DNA from: Maylandia zebra
Taxonomy: Eukaryota > Chordata > Actinopteri > Cichliformes > Cichlidae
Length of the DNA: 64,000 bases
Assembly: GCF_041146795.1 (NCBI RefSeq)
Contig: NC_135169.1
Location: forward strand, 12,423,585 to 12,487,584
Direction: 5' to 3'
Shown: in pieces, positions 48,937-60,040 of the stretch
Numbering within the stretch: the first letter of the stretch is position 1
Layout: each line of letters opens with the position of its first letter
The notes under the pieces: generated by a model
Databases searched by the model: none
Seen by the model: the letters and a program-made list of their open reading frames with translations, nothing else
Told to the model about the DNA's origin: nothing
Program-made: the position numbers and the translations under genes

Positions 48937-50282
48937 TTATGAGCTGAAGACATTTAATAATGTGAAGAATAAATCAGCCTGCATGGCAGCAGAATTACTG
49001 AGAGAGCTTCCTGATGTGACTTCAGAATAAACTGCTGCATCAGCTGCAGGACTTGATGTTCCTGTGAATGAAGAGAAGATCATTGAAAACAATAATATCA
49101 TTAACCAGGAGGAAACTGGGTGTGTCCACTAATGCAAAGATAATTGAGTATGACAGATTTTAATCAGCTGATGGATTGTCCCTTGGAGATGATGGCAGAC
49201 TTTGCTCACCTTTGTTTTTCTTGGCTTTTTCTTTTTTGGGCTGTTTGACCTCAGCATACATCAGACTGTCCTCTAAAAGAAACGTCAGAGCTCAGGACAC
49301 ATTTGTTCAGCACAGATATGATACAAAGATTTTGGATACATATGGACTTTAAACTTTTTACAACTACAGTGAAAGAAATCTAAGTAAAAATCATTTGTTG
49401 CCTGTGACACTTCAGCTTTGCATGTGTGTGTTTTGTGATTGAGGTCTGGGTCAGCATCTGTGGATGCTGTGATTCAGTAAAGCTGAAACACTGATTAGTA
49501 AGTGAATAACTAAACTCCATGTTGACCTATAATTACCTGCAATATAATGATGTGATGACACGTTCAAGTACAAACACTGAATGAGACTGTTGTGACTGTA
49601 CCTGCAGCTCCCGTCTTCACCTCAGAGTAAACAGCACTCTGCTCTGGTTTATGATGCTTCCCTGTTAAGATGATCAGATTAATGAAAATTTTAAACACTT
49701 TAAAAACTTCCCAGGCTTTTTTCTACACTGTGTGTTTTGTGTACTCACTCTTCTTTCCAAAGTTTTGAAGTTTAATAAGAGAGTATGTGACGTCTCGCGG
49801 TTCATCTGCACCTGAAATGTAAAAATGTTTGTGAACACATCACATTCAATTTCATTAGTTGTGTTTAAGTCAAATCCAGGACTGTCAGATATTTTCAGAG
49901 CATGAACCCATCATGGTGTTACTGTTTGTGTTGATCTGATATGAAACAACAACATTTGTGGATTCTTTCAGTCGAGTTAAAGAAACAATCAGGTTGTAAA
50001 ATCCTGTTTGTTTCTGATCTTTTGTGCATGTAGTCAGTTGGTTATTTGGATGTTTGTCCAACTGGATTTTGATAAATGTTCTTTGAAAAGCTGCTGAGCA
50101 CAAACTGAACCTAAGAAATGTTCCTGTTAATGGAGACTGAATGAAAAGTCAATATTAATAATGATAATAAAGATCGGTTTAAGTGCTGACCAGGATGAAC
50201 AGAGTTGTATTCATGAGTTTCATCCTGGTTGACTCCATGATTTGTGGAGGAGCCCGGACTGTGACTCTCAGACTGGATCGAC
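48937..50282 (-). CDS. Receptor A cytoplasmic tail exons with ITIMs
   Basis: Five exons of 92, 63, 60, 63 and 125 bases. In order they encode ETHEYNSVHPG; RDVTYSLIKLQNFGKK (ITIM V-x-Y-x-x-I); EQSAVYSEVKTGAA; DSLMYAEVKQPKKEKAKK (ITIM L-x-Y-x-x-V, then a lysine-rich stretch); and AADAAVYSEVTSGSS, then LFFTLLN and TAA at 48937-48939. Two clean ITIMs plus YSEV sites predict inhibitory signalling via SHP-type phosphatases. Confidence 0.85.
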
Positions 50283-53200
50283 CTGAAACAGGAAATAAAC
50301 ACAATAAACTCAAAAGTAACTGATGTTTGTTTAAAATAATAATAAAAAGTATTTTACCAACCTGGTGAAGCAGGAACCTGTGAAAGAGACAAATGTTATT
50401 ACACATGTTTGTGATGTAAATTGTTCGATCAGAATATATGTATATGTGTGAATAATTAAAGTGTGTGTAGTAAATAAACTCTGTAATACAGCATGAAAAG
50501 AAGAGGCTCTTACACTTGGACTGTCTGCAGCGATACAACAAGAGCAGGAGAATAATAATGAGAGAGACTCCACAAACCAGTCCAACAATCAACCACACAG
50601 GAGATGAAGAGCTGTCAGCTCCTGACACAGTTACAAGAAACAATAATTATTCATTGATGAATTATATGTATTTATATATATAATTTTACAAAATTAAGCC
50701 AGGCGACTTTGAGACTTAAATCAGAAAATCTAATGTTGCTTCTCAGTCATCAAACTCATAAAAATCCATCACATATTTTGATCCTGCTCACCTTTAACTG
50801 ACATCCAGCTCTGTGCTGACTCTCTTCCTGAGTACTGACACTTGTAGAAACCTTCATCAGACTTTGACACTGCAGAGATCTTCAGCTCCCCTCGGGGATC
50901 ATTTTGAATAAGTTTGTCATTGTGATAGAAAAACACATTGGAAAGTATTTTTTGTGTTCTCAAACTGCAGCTCAGACTAACAGAAGCTCCCTCAGTCACA
51001 GGATGAACAGGACTCACCAGGATAGGACCATTACCATCATCTGTGACACAATCACACACAATTGTTTCAGTCACATCAGCTGCTGCACACTTTTAGAAAA
51101 AGCTGACAAACAATAATAAGAACAGATTGTACAAATGCTTTTCATCATGAAGATCTGATCTTGTGTATTTAAAAAAACGCTATTTCTCCAGATAAATTAC
51201 ACACATACAGCAAAGCTGGGACAAATGTTCATGTGACATCTAAATCATCCAAATCCAAGTAGTAAATGTATAATAACATACTCTGTACAGTGATGTTGAC
51301 TGCACTGCTGAACTCTCCTGATCCAGACTCACACCAGTACACTCCAGTATCTGACTTTGATGTGTTGATGTCACATGTGGATCCAGTCATTCTCCTACAG
51401 TCAGAGAGTCGGCCGTCCTCAGAGAACTTCCTCACTCTCCACTCAGTGAAGTTTCCCTCACAGGTCAGTGAGACAGAGTCAGAGGTGAAGTGTTGCACTC
51501 TGTCAGGACTCACTGTGAGAGACGCTGATGAATGAACATCTGGAAACGACATGCAGTGAAGAGACAAAGCTCACAGATGTTAGGATTAAAAATATCACAG
51601 TGAACATCTACGTTTGACTTCTTTGTGGTTCACAGGAGTCCTGATAGTCATGCAGCCAGATTTACAGACTTTCAAATCATCAACATGAAGATTATAAATC
51701 CTCAAACTGACCTGCAGACCAGACAAACTTTGGTTGACTGTGATCAGTGTGATACTCTGGGTCTCCTCTTCCAGCTCTGCACACATATCCTGCTGTGTGT
51801 GTCTGTCCATGAATGATGTAGGAGTCCTGTGCAGTCCCACTGCCATCAGGTAGCAGCTCATAACTGGAGGATTTCTCTGCTAGATCAGGAACAGCTTTAT
51901 ACCAGTAGAAGCTCCATCCTGCAGACGGATGTTCAACCTCACAGTTCAGAGTTACTGAGGCTCCAGGACTCAGCCATGATGGAGACACAGTGAGGACAGG
52001 ACGAGGTTCATCTGTTCAACAAAGATTTGCTCTCAATCTTTCGTCTCTTAACTCTGAATTCAATGTCACTAAAATGTTGACTCACAAATATTTATGATGA
52101 ACTTTAAGAGTGAGACTATCTAAACATGTCAAATATCTCAACATGTACTAATAAAAACACATTTTTACAAACTGTTTCTATTTCCAGGTTAAATGAACTA
52201 TGACTCTACTTACTGTCAGAAACTGTCAGTGTGACTGAATCACTCCACTCTGTTGTTTCATGCTGTGAACTTTTCATTCTGCCCTTACAGCGATAGTTTC
52301 CACTGTTGGATGATGAAGCAGATCTAATCCTGTATTCATTTTGATTTGGAGCTTTTATCATGCTGTTTGTTTCCCACTCATAATCCCACTCAGTGTCTCC
52401 TCCATGGATCTCACATCTGACAGTGATCGTCTCTCCTCTGTATATCTCAGACCAGTTTGGATACAGAGTCACAACAGGTCTGTTTGACACTGTATTCAGG
52501 AAATGAACAAATGAATGAAAAAAGGGGTCAATTTCCATCAGATACTTTTCATCAGGTAGTGATTTGGGGTTCATTAACTTTGAACTGACCAGTTTTCCCA
52601 ATCCTGACTGACTGGCTGTCCTCTGTGTAGTAAACTGGGTTTCCTCTTCCTCCTCTGCACCTGTAGAGTCCTTCCTGTGAGACACTGATTTGTCCATTTG
52701 AGTGGAAAACTGCATCTTGTGTGGTCAGGGCTTCAGAGGATTTCTCATCTCTGTACCAGTAGTATTTCCATCCAGATGATGATGATGGGTTCACAGAGCA
52801 GGTCAGGGTCACACTGCCCCCTACTGGAACAGCTGTGTTATCAGCTCTCAGTTTGGCCTTTGGTTTATCTGCAGTTCAGTTTAGAAAAAGAACAAAAGTC
52901 AATGACTGAATCAAACCAGTTGAAATAACTTGGTGGAAATATGGAAATAATAAATATCACATAACTTTAATGGTGAAGCTGCAACAAACTGTACAACTAT
53001 CACACAAACACAACACTAATCTTTCATATTTAATTTGCTGCATTTCTAAGTTAAAAACACACATGAGGAACAATCAGTGGATTTAATGTTTCTTAGTGGA
53101 TGTGGTGGAGCAGCTGAGACAGATTCAGCATTTGTTCTGCATTTCATCTTTCATGTATTAGAGCTGCACAGCAGAGAAGTTACTCTCATATGTTTTGTTC

Positions 53201-56200
53201 TCTTCACTGTGAATAAAAAGCTGCTGTTCAGGTTTTTGTTGTTGGAATAAAAACTAAACATTTTACTGACCAACATGAAAGACAGTTATAAAGCTGTAAG
53301 AAAGAAGAAGTGCTTTTTCCTTATTTAGATACTCTGGATGAAAGATCTTACATGACACAGTCAGTGTGATGATATCACTCCACTCTGAGAAGAAATAGTC
53401 CCTTCTGCCCCGGCAGCTGTATCCTCCACTGTCAGACTCAGTAGCTCTGATGATTCTGTATTCATTGGATGTTGGAGGTGTGTTTAACTTGGCTGCTCTC
53501 CATTCATACGTCCACTGAGCTCCTTCACCTCCCTGAATCTCACATCTGACAGTGACTGTCTCACCGCTGTATATCTGAGGCCAGGATGGCTGCAGGGTCA
53601 CAGTGGGCTTACTGGGAACTGTTCACAGGAAAATATCCAGTTAGAGACAAATAGAAACATAAAGATAAAAAAAATAAGACGGAATAAATTCTTCTATTTG
53701 TCAGGAGGTGTCTCTCATTTCAGGGTTAATAAACTCACAGTTGTTGAATGAAATTGTTAGCACAGAACACAAAATAACATCTCTCAGTTTGGCAGCAATA
53801 AAATAATTGAACTCACGAGTTTCTGTAACTGTGACGTCACTGCTGTCCTCTGTGTAGTAAACTGGATCTCCTCTCCCTCCTCTGCAGTGGTACAGACCTC
53901 CTTGTGAGACTCTGTTTGCTTCATTTCCTCTCATGAGCTGAGCTTTAGAAGAGACTGAAACACGTCTGAACCAGTCAAACTTCCAGCCAGCAGAGCCCTC
54001 CACAGAGCAGCTCAGTGTCACACTGCCCCCTGCTGGTATGACTGAACTTTGTGCTGTCAGTGTGGCTCTGGGTTTACTTGCTGTTGAAGAAACAAAATGA
54101 GTAAAACATTAAAACATAATCAAGGATAAACTTGTGACACTACTGATCACACTTTAAACACTGATTAATTTATCTACAAGCACAAACAGTAATTAGTAAT
54201 CCTGCATGTAGGGATGGGAGTAAGGAACTGGTTCCCAGTAGTCAAAGTCCTGGGAATCATTAGTCTCTGCCTGCTTATCGATCCAACTTATCGGTTCTTT
54301 AACTCTCGCTTTCAGTTTGCAGTAACAGTTTTCCTGTTAAGACAGATGTAAACATGAAAACATTAAATGTCAGCATGAATCATGGTCCAACTCACATGAA
54401 ACTGTCAGTCTGAAGGCATCACTCCATCCTGTTAAGAGATAGTCACTGCTACCCCGACATCTGTAGTCTCCACTGTGGGACACTGAAACTCTGCTGATCC
54501 TGTATTCACTGGATGTTGGAGGGCTGTTTGTGTTGGGTGCTGTCCATTCATATTTCCACACCTTTCCTTCACCTCCCTGAATCTCACATCTGACAGTGAC
54601 TGTCTCACCGCTGTATATCTGAGGCCAGGATGGCTGCAGTGTCACAGTGGGCTTACTGGGAACTGTTCACAGAAAAATATCCAGTTAGAGACAAATAGAA
54701 ACATGAAGATAAAAAAAATAAGACGGAATAAATTCTTCTATTTGTCAGGAGTTGTCTCTCATTTCAGGGTTAATAAACTCACAGTTGTTGAATGAAATTG
54801 TTAGCACAGAACACAAAATGACATCTCTCAGTTTGGCAGAAATAAAATAATTGAACCCACGAGTTTCTGTAACTGTGACGTCACTGCTGTCCTCTGTGTA
54901 GTAAACTGGATCTCCTCTCCCTCCTCTGCAGTGGTACAGACCTCCTTGTGAGACACTAATAACTCTGTTTGCTTCATTTCCTCTCATGAGCTGAGCTTTA
55001 GAAGAGACTGAATCACGTCTGAACCAGTCAAACTTCCAGCCAGCAGAGCCCTCCACAGAGCAGCTCAGTGTCACACTGCCCCCTGCTGGTATGATTGAAC
55101 TGTGTGCTGTCAGTGTGGCTCTGGGTTTACTTGCTGTTGAAGAAACAAAATAAGTAAAACATTAAAACATCATGAAGAATAAACTTGCTACAGTACTGAT
55201 CACACTTTAACCATTCACTGATTAATTTATCTACAAACACAAACAGTAATTAGTAATCCTGCATGTAGGGATGGGAGTAGAGAGCCGGATTACAGCATAC
55301 AGGATGAGAGTGATGGTAAAGTGGAAACTGTTCTAGGACAGAAACAACTGCATTCAAATAATCACCTGTTAACACAACTTTGGCTCTTTAAAGCACAGCA
55401 TGCTAACGCTAAGCTAGCCAAGAACCCAGAGTGACGTTAAAGCTGAGTGAATGCTGACCCCAGACCAGCACTGTGAGAAATGAGTTGTGATTTACAGTAA
55501 AGCTGCTGCTGAAATTCAACAGGTAACAAACTGATGAGCAGTCAGGCTGCAGCTCCGTTTCTACCTGTTCATGTTTCTACTGTAGAATCACCATGACAAC
55601 TGATTTAAGGTCTTTTTGTGCTGCTTTTGTGTAAGAACTTTTTTGCTTTACTTTTTTTGAGAAATGATCCCAACACTGATCACAACAAAGAGGGGAAATA
55701 CCTCCAACATGCACAAACATTTGACCTCACAGCCTCTAATCTGCATGAATGTCTTTGATATTCTGCTTAGAGATGGTGGCGACTCTCAAAGTGGAGCCAA
55801 TGAGAATCAATCAATTCTTATCAATTCCCATCCCTACCTGCATGTGACACATTAGACTGTCTAACAAACTAAAGATTTCACTGATTTATCATTCTCTTAT
55901 CAAACTGTCATCTCTGTACATTCCTCTTTAAACTGCTGATATTTTAAGAGCCTCCATGGTGTCTCTCCTTTCTGTTTGCACAGTGAGAAAAACTGTTGTC
56001 CTGAGCTGCCTGCAGACAGCTGGATCATTGTTGGAGTTTTCCTGTTAAGACAGGTGTAAACATGAAAACATGAAATGTCAGCATGAATCATGGTCCAACT
56101 CACATGAAACTGTCAGTCTGAAGGCATCACTCCATCCTGTTAAGAGATAGTCACTGCTACCCCGACATCTGTAGTCTCCACTGTGGGACACTGAAACTCT

Positions 56201-58653
56201 GCTGATCCTGTATTCACTGGATGTTGGAGGGCTGTTTGTGTTGGGTGCTGTCCATTCATATTTCCACACCTTTCCTTCACCTCCCTGAATCTCACATCTG
56301 AGAGTGATTGTCTCACCAGTGAATATCTGAGACCAGCTGTGCTGCAGATTCACAGCAGCCCAAACTGTTCAACAAACAAATATAAAAATTTAAATAAATA
56401 TATCAAGAAGAACCACAAAACAAATAACAAAAATCATAGTTATAGTGTTACTTTAATTCATTTATAAATTTCAGTTGTATTTCACAACAAAATTTCACCC
56501 TCACCTTGTTTCTGAATTGTAACTGCAGCACTGTCCTCTGTGGAGAAAACTGGATCTCCTCTCCCTCCTCTGCAGTAATAGATGCCTCCTTCTGAAATAC
56601 TGATCGTGTGCTCTGATGTTCCAGCTCCTATTTTCTGAGCTCCAGAAAACTCTGAATCACGTCTGAACCAGTCAAACTTCCAGCCAGCAGAGCCCTCCAC
56701 AGAGCAGCTCAGTGTCACACTGCCCCCTGCTGGTATGATTGAACTGTGTGCTGTCAGTGTGGCTCTGGGTTTACTTGCTGTATAAGATACAGAAAAAGTT
56801 AATCTTTAAATTGTTGGTTGTCTAAGGAAGAAATTTCTTACAGCACTGATTATGTGTTAAACATTGACCAATTTAGAAAACAACGTGTAATTTTTCTGCA
56901 TGTGAGACTTCGACTGCCTAGAAAAGTTTTTTTTTTTTCAAATCAAAAATAGTTTGAATGCCTCATCTCTGTTTTCTTTTCATTACTGCTTTAATAGTTA
57001 CAGTGCCGTGAACAACTTCTTTACTTTCTGTCGGAGTGGGAGGAGAGTGTTTGAAAGAGAAGTATGTGTGTGTTTTTAAAGTCGTCTTACTACAAATATT
57101 ATTAAAAAGTTATTTGAAAAAATCAAGTTCACACACAAAAGCTGACTGGAAGTTATTTTCTATCATTTAACATTTCATTTTAAATGTTGTACACAGCTAC
57201 TACAACAGCAAAATAAAATGTTAAGCTGATGTTCATCACTTTCATGTATTTGTACAATTTTTAAAATTATAACACATTATTTGTTTTAATTCTTTTAATT
57301 ATGCAGAGATGGGTGAACTGTTAACTGTTAGTGATCTGAGCCCAGCAGTAAAACTGGGACATCTGAGCTTCTGTTGTTTACCTGTGTTTGTTTGTTTGTT
57401 TTATTTTATTTTGTTTTCAAATAAAGTGAGTGTAAAACAGCTGAATCACAGACAGAAACTTATTTTTAAAGAATGAACATAAACACACTTTTCTCCACAA
57501 AGTCGTTTTCTGTACAAATGAGACTTTTTCAGGAAGAAGTTGGAATGAGTTTGATTTGCTTTCATAAAATCACTTTGAGGTTAACATGCAAATCAATGAG
57601 TTCAATAGAAATAAAATCAAAAACCTTTCTATCAAACCCACTCGTGTGTGTGTGCTTCAGATTAATTTTAATCTACGCCAGTATTTGATGAGATGATTGA
57701 ATGACTTTTATTCTTTTTTTAAAGAAGTTTCATATTTGTTTTCATTTGTTGAGGGAGTTTGAAGAACTATATTTTATCCTGTTTGTGTCATTATTGTCCT
57801 CAGGTGATGGAGCAGCAGGTCAGCATTGGCGTCTCTATACCAGCTGAAAGTTCGTGACACAAAGTGGTGACAAACTGTCTACAATGAGGCTACTATCAGC
57901 TGCAGCTCTTTGTCTGACTAACAATGTAACATGCTTTGTAGACCATTGAATTCATCCTGTGCTGACCATGACGACATTTGTCAAATGGAGATCACACAAC
58001 AAACATGAAATCAACACAGAAAACTTCACATTGTATGTTTGATAATCATGAGTGAATGTATATTTCAAACTAAATGACTGAACTCACAGGTTATCTCAAT
58101 GGTGACATCATCACTTCTATCAGTGTAGTAAACTGGGTTTCCTCTTGTTCCTCTGCAGCTGTAGATTCCTCCTTGAGATACTCTGATATCTCTGTTTTGT
58201 TGATCTCTGATTTTACCTTCAGAGGTTCTTTGGGTTTGTGTGAACCACTCATATTTCCATCCATCAGAGCTCTGCACAGAGCAGGTCAGTGTCACACTGC
58301 CCCCTACTGGTATGATTGTTGTTCCTGCTGTCAGTGTGGCCCTGGGTCTATATGCTGTTATGAAAAAGAAGAGAACAAAATGCACACCTGATACAATATA
58401 AATGTATAAAAGGTTAAAAAAAAACATTTTTTTAAATCACCCCCCCCCCCCCAATAAAATCTACAAATGTCTTCATTATATATATTTTTTTCCTACAGTT
58501 TAAGTCACTTTAAATTTTTCTGATTTCTGTCTCAACATGGTGACAGAGCTGCAGTAATTCAGGTTGTAGATTTCTAAATAAGCACAGTATGAATGTTTGT
58601 TCAATCTCAGGCCTGAAGAAGTCACACTGAATGTAAACTAATGCAGTTCAAGG

Positions 58654-58689
<36 letters not shown>

Positions 58690-59958
58690 TTAGACAACAG
58701 AAACATCGTCACCTTAAATTATATGAATCTTTTGATGTTTCTTTTTTTTTCATTATTTAAATTAAGTTTCATCCACAGTTATTCTTGTTATACAGTAAAA
58801 CATGCACATGCTGTAATGACATATTGTCTGAGTATTTTGGTTGCAGTGTGTACTGTGAACAAAGTTAGGTAAAATGCAAGGATCTTTGTTAAAGTTCCAA
58901 CACATAAGAAATACAATACTTTCAATGAAACATTTATTAAACACACATTTTTATAATTCAGATGTATTTTAACAGGAATCATCACATTATTAATCACTGA
59001 GGACTTACCTAATACAGTTATAAAGACAGTATTACTGATCTCTCTATAATGTGACCCCTTCCAGGTACCAGAACACTGATATTCACCACTTTGATCTGTA
59101 GAGTTAATTTCCAATGTGTAGTCTTTGTTCTCCCTGTAGGGGACATAGTCTCGACCATCCTTCTTGATTTCGTAATACCAGTCAGTGTGTCTTCCTTCAT
59201 TCATGTCACACTTGAAGGTAACAAACTCTCCAATGAAATAACTGGACGAGCTGGGTTCAATAGTTAGCACAGCAACTAGAATCCAACACAAACAAACAAT
59301 CAGACAACAGACAATCTGAAACACTTTATGCTCAAGGCAGAATGTTGATTGATTATTAATACTTTATTTATGTAGAGTCATACAGGTTGAGAATAATCTT
59401 TGCTAAATAAAAAGGAAGAAATAGAAAAAGTGAAAACTGTTCAGTCACCTTGAGCGTGTCCACTGCAGACGAGCGTACAGAGCACTACAATAAAGACAGA
59501 AACTTCAGACATTATCAAACTAAAGACACTCAAATCATGTGAGTGTTTTGTTGATGTTAGATTTGAAATGTAACATGTTAAAAGGCTGTTTAAATCTAGC
59601 ACTGGCTTTAATCACTGCCGTTATATGTTTAATCAGTGTCTACTATGATTGATTACATTTTATATTAGGATGTCAAAAGCATCAAATTATCACTGATGGA
59701 GAAACAAACCTTTCTTAGATAAACTAAAGCAGCTCCACTCTGATCTGAGTCAGTGCACTAAAATCTAATCCAGTCTACAAACAACCACGTTGGTAACAAA
59801 CATGAGAGTCCTCTGATCACATGACCTGCAATGGTACAAATGACTGATGCTCTGTTCTTCTTACTAAAACATGTTTATGGATCAGTATGAATCAAACAAT
59901 AGAAGTCAGTGATGTACTCACAGAATAGGCCCAGCTCACAGAGCAAAGTGGCTCCCAT
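48937..59958 (-). CDS. Receptor A: 13-Ig Fc-receptor-like inhibitory-type receptor
   Basis: Complete gene of 21 coding exons. Leader 59922-59958, 59449-59484; Ig1-13: 59009-59275, 58088-58354, 56505-56777, 56104-56364, 54861-55133, 54396-54662, 53817-54080, 53352-53618, 52590-52868, 52214-52489, 51712-52011, 51282-51539, 50792-51040; transmembrane 50516-50621; tail 50191-50282, 49749-49811, 49602-49661, 49210-49272, 48937-49061. The sum is 4,083 bases, 1,360 codons plus TAA, and every junction keeps phase, strong evidence that the gene is intact. Layout: signal 1-24, Ig domains 25-1191, helix about 1201-1221, tail to 1360. Tail tyrosines near 1252, 1267 (VTYSLI, ITIM), 1290 (VYSEV), 1304 (LMYAEV, ITIM) and 1331 (VYSEV). 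Expected role: leukocyte receptor recruiting SH2 phosphatases. FCRL versus teleost LITR naming is open. Confidence 0.87.
50362..50377 (-). CDS. Possible 16-base alternative exon of receptor A
   Basis: GTTCCTGCTTCACCAG lies between a strong acceptor (TCTTTCACAG) and a GTTGGT donor, in the intron just after the transmembrane exon. The main frame needs it skipped. If included, translation reads KFLLHQVDPV and stops, so the receptor would have a very short tail without any tyrosine motif. Confidence 0.35.
50516..50621 (-). CDS. Receptor A transmembrane exon
   Basis: GADSSSSPV stalk, helix WLIVGLVCGVSLIIILLLLL, then YRCRQS. Almost identical to receptor B's exon. The acceptor used in receptor B (TTACAG before TAACTG) is absent here (TTCTTG); the CAG at 50622-50624 twelve bases downstream keeps the same frame and is taken as the new acceptor. 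Confidence 0.75.
50792..51040 (-). CDS. Receptor A Ig13 exon
   Basis: 249 bases: VSLSCSLRTQKILSNVFFYH and FYKCQYSGRESAQSWMSVK. It lacks the usual C-strand tryptophan after the first cysteine (VFFYH instead), a common trait of membrane-proximal FCRL-type domains. Donor GTGAGC. Confidence 0.82.
51282..52868 (-). CDS. Receptor A Ig9-Ig12 exons
   Basis: Four exons of 279, 276, 300 and 258 bases. Ig9 (52590-52868): GWKYYWYRDEKSSEAL and CRGGRGNPVYYTEDSQ. Ig10 (52214-52489): RCEIHGGDTEWDYEWE and YRCKGRMKSSQHETTEWSD. Ig11 (51712-52011): WSFYWYKAVPDLAEK and CRAGRGDPEYHTD. Ig12 (51282-51539): CEGNFTEWRVRKFSEDG and YWCESGSGEFSSAV. Copies of Ig11/Ig12 recur in receptor C and in the broken gene. Confidence 0.85.
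53352..56777 (-). CDS. Receptor A Ig3-Ig8 block, alternating exon pairs
   Basis: Three pairs, each a WFRR-type exon then a QGGEG-type exon: Ig3 56505-56777 / Ig4 56104-56364; Ig5 54861-55133 / Ig6 54396-54662; Ig7 53817-54080 / Ig8 53352-53618. WFRR exons carry SVEGSAGWKFDWFRRDS and HCRGGRGDP (Ig3 has YYCRGGRGDP); QGGEG exons carry RCEIQGGEG and SSEYRI/SNEYRI. Ig7 lacks three codons (RVSQGG instead of RVISVSQGG). Introns after Ig5 and Ig7 are near-identical, showing tandem duplication of a ~1.04-kb unit. Confidence 0.85.
54209..54320. mobile_element. hAT miniature element, truncated copy
   Basis: Starts TAGGGATGGGAGTA right after CCTGCATG (54201-54208), the same target word as the intact copy at 55266-55836, but the right end is missing. 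It arose with the duplicated Ig unit, not by a new insertion. Confidence 0.65.
55266..55836. mobile_element. hAT miniature element with BED-finger remnant
   Basis: 571 bp with inverted ends TAGGGATGGGA...TCCCATCCCTA and perfect 8-bp duplications CCTGCATG at 55258-55265 and 55837-55844. Near 55685 the plus strand reads TTKRGNTSNMHKHLTSQ, the C-terminal half of a BED zinc finger of hAT transposases, so it is a deletion derivative of an autonomous element. It lies in the Ig4-Ig5 intron of receptor A. Confidence 0.85.
56790..58080. other. Intron Ig2-Ig3 of receptor A
   Basis: AT-rich, no element or exon recognised. Confidence 0.5.
58088..59275 (-). CDS. Receptor A Ig1 and Ig2 exons
   Basis: Ig1 59009-59275 (267 bases): VTFKCDMNEGRHTDWYYEIK and YQCSGTWKGSHYREISN, the distal domain type of FcR/LITR proteins. 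Ig2 58088-58354 (267 bases): TLTCSVQSSDGWKYEWFTQ and YSCRGTRGNPVYYTD. A (CA)n microsatellite (58655-58688) and a C-run (58439-58451) lie in the intron between them. Confidence 0.85.
59449..59958 (-). CDS. Receptor A leader exons
   Basis: 59922-59958: ATG at 59958, MGATLLCELGLF, donor GTGAGT. 59449-59484: acceptor TTGTAG, LLCTLVCSGHAQ, donor GTGACT. Another ATG eight bases upstream runs straight into TGA, so the inner ATG is chosen. Confidence 0.87.
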
Positions 59959-60040
59959 CCTCACATCCAGCAGTGACACGTCTGAAAACTTCTACAACTT
60001 TCTGTAAAGAGAGAGAGTGAAGCAGCAGCACAGCAGATAC

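Noticed and set aside
59964-59966. Upstream ATG for receptor A
   Set aside because: It is followed directly by TGA; the ATG at 59958 opens the leader.
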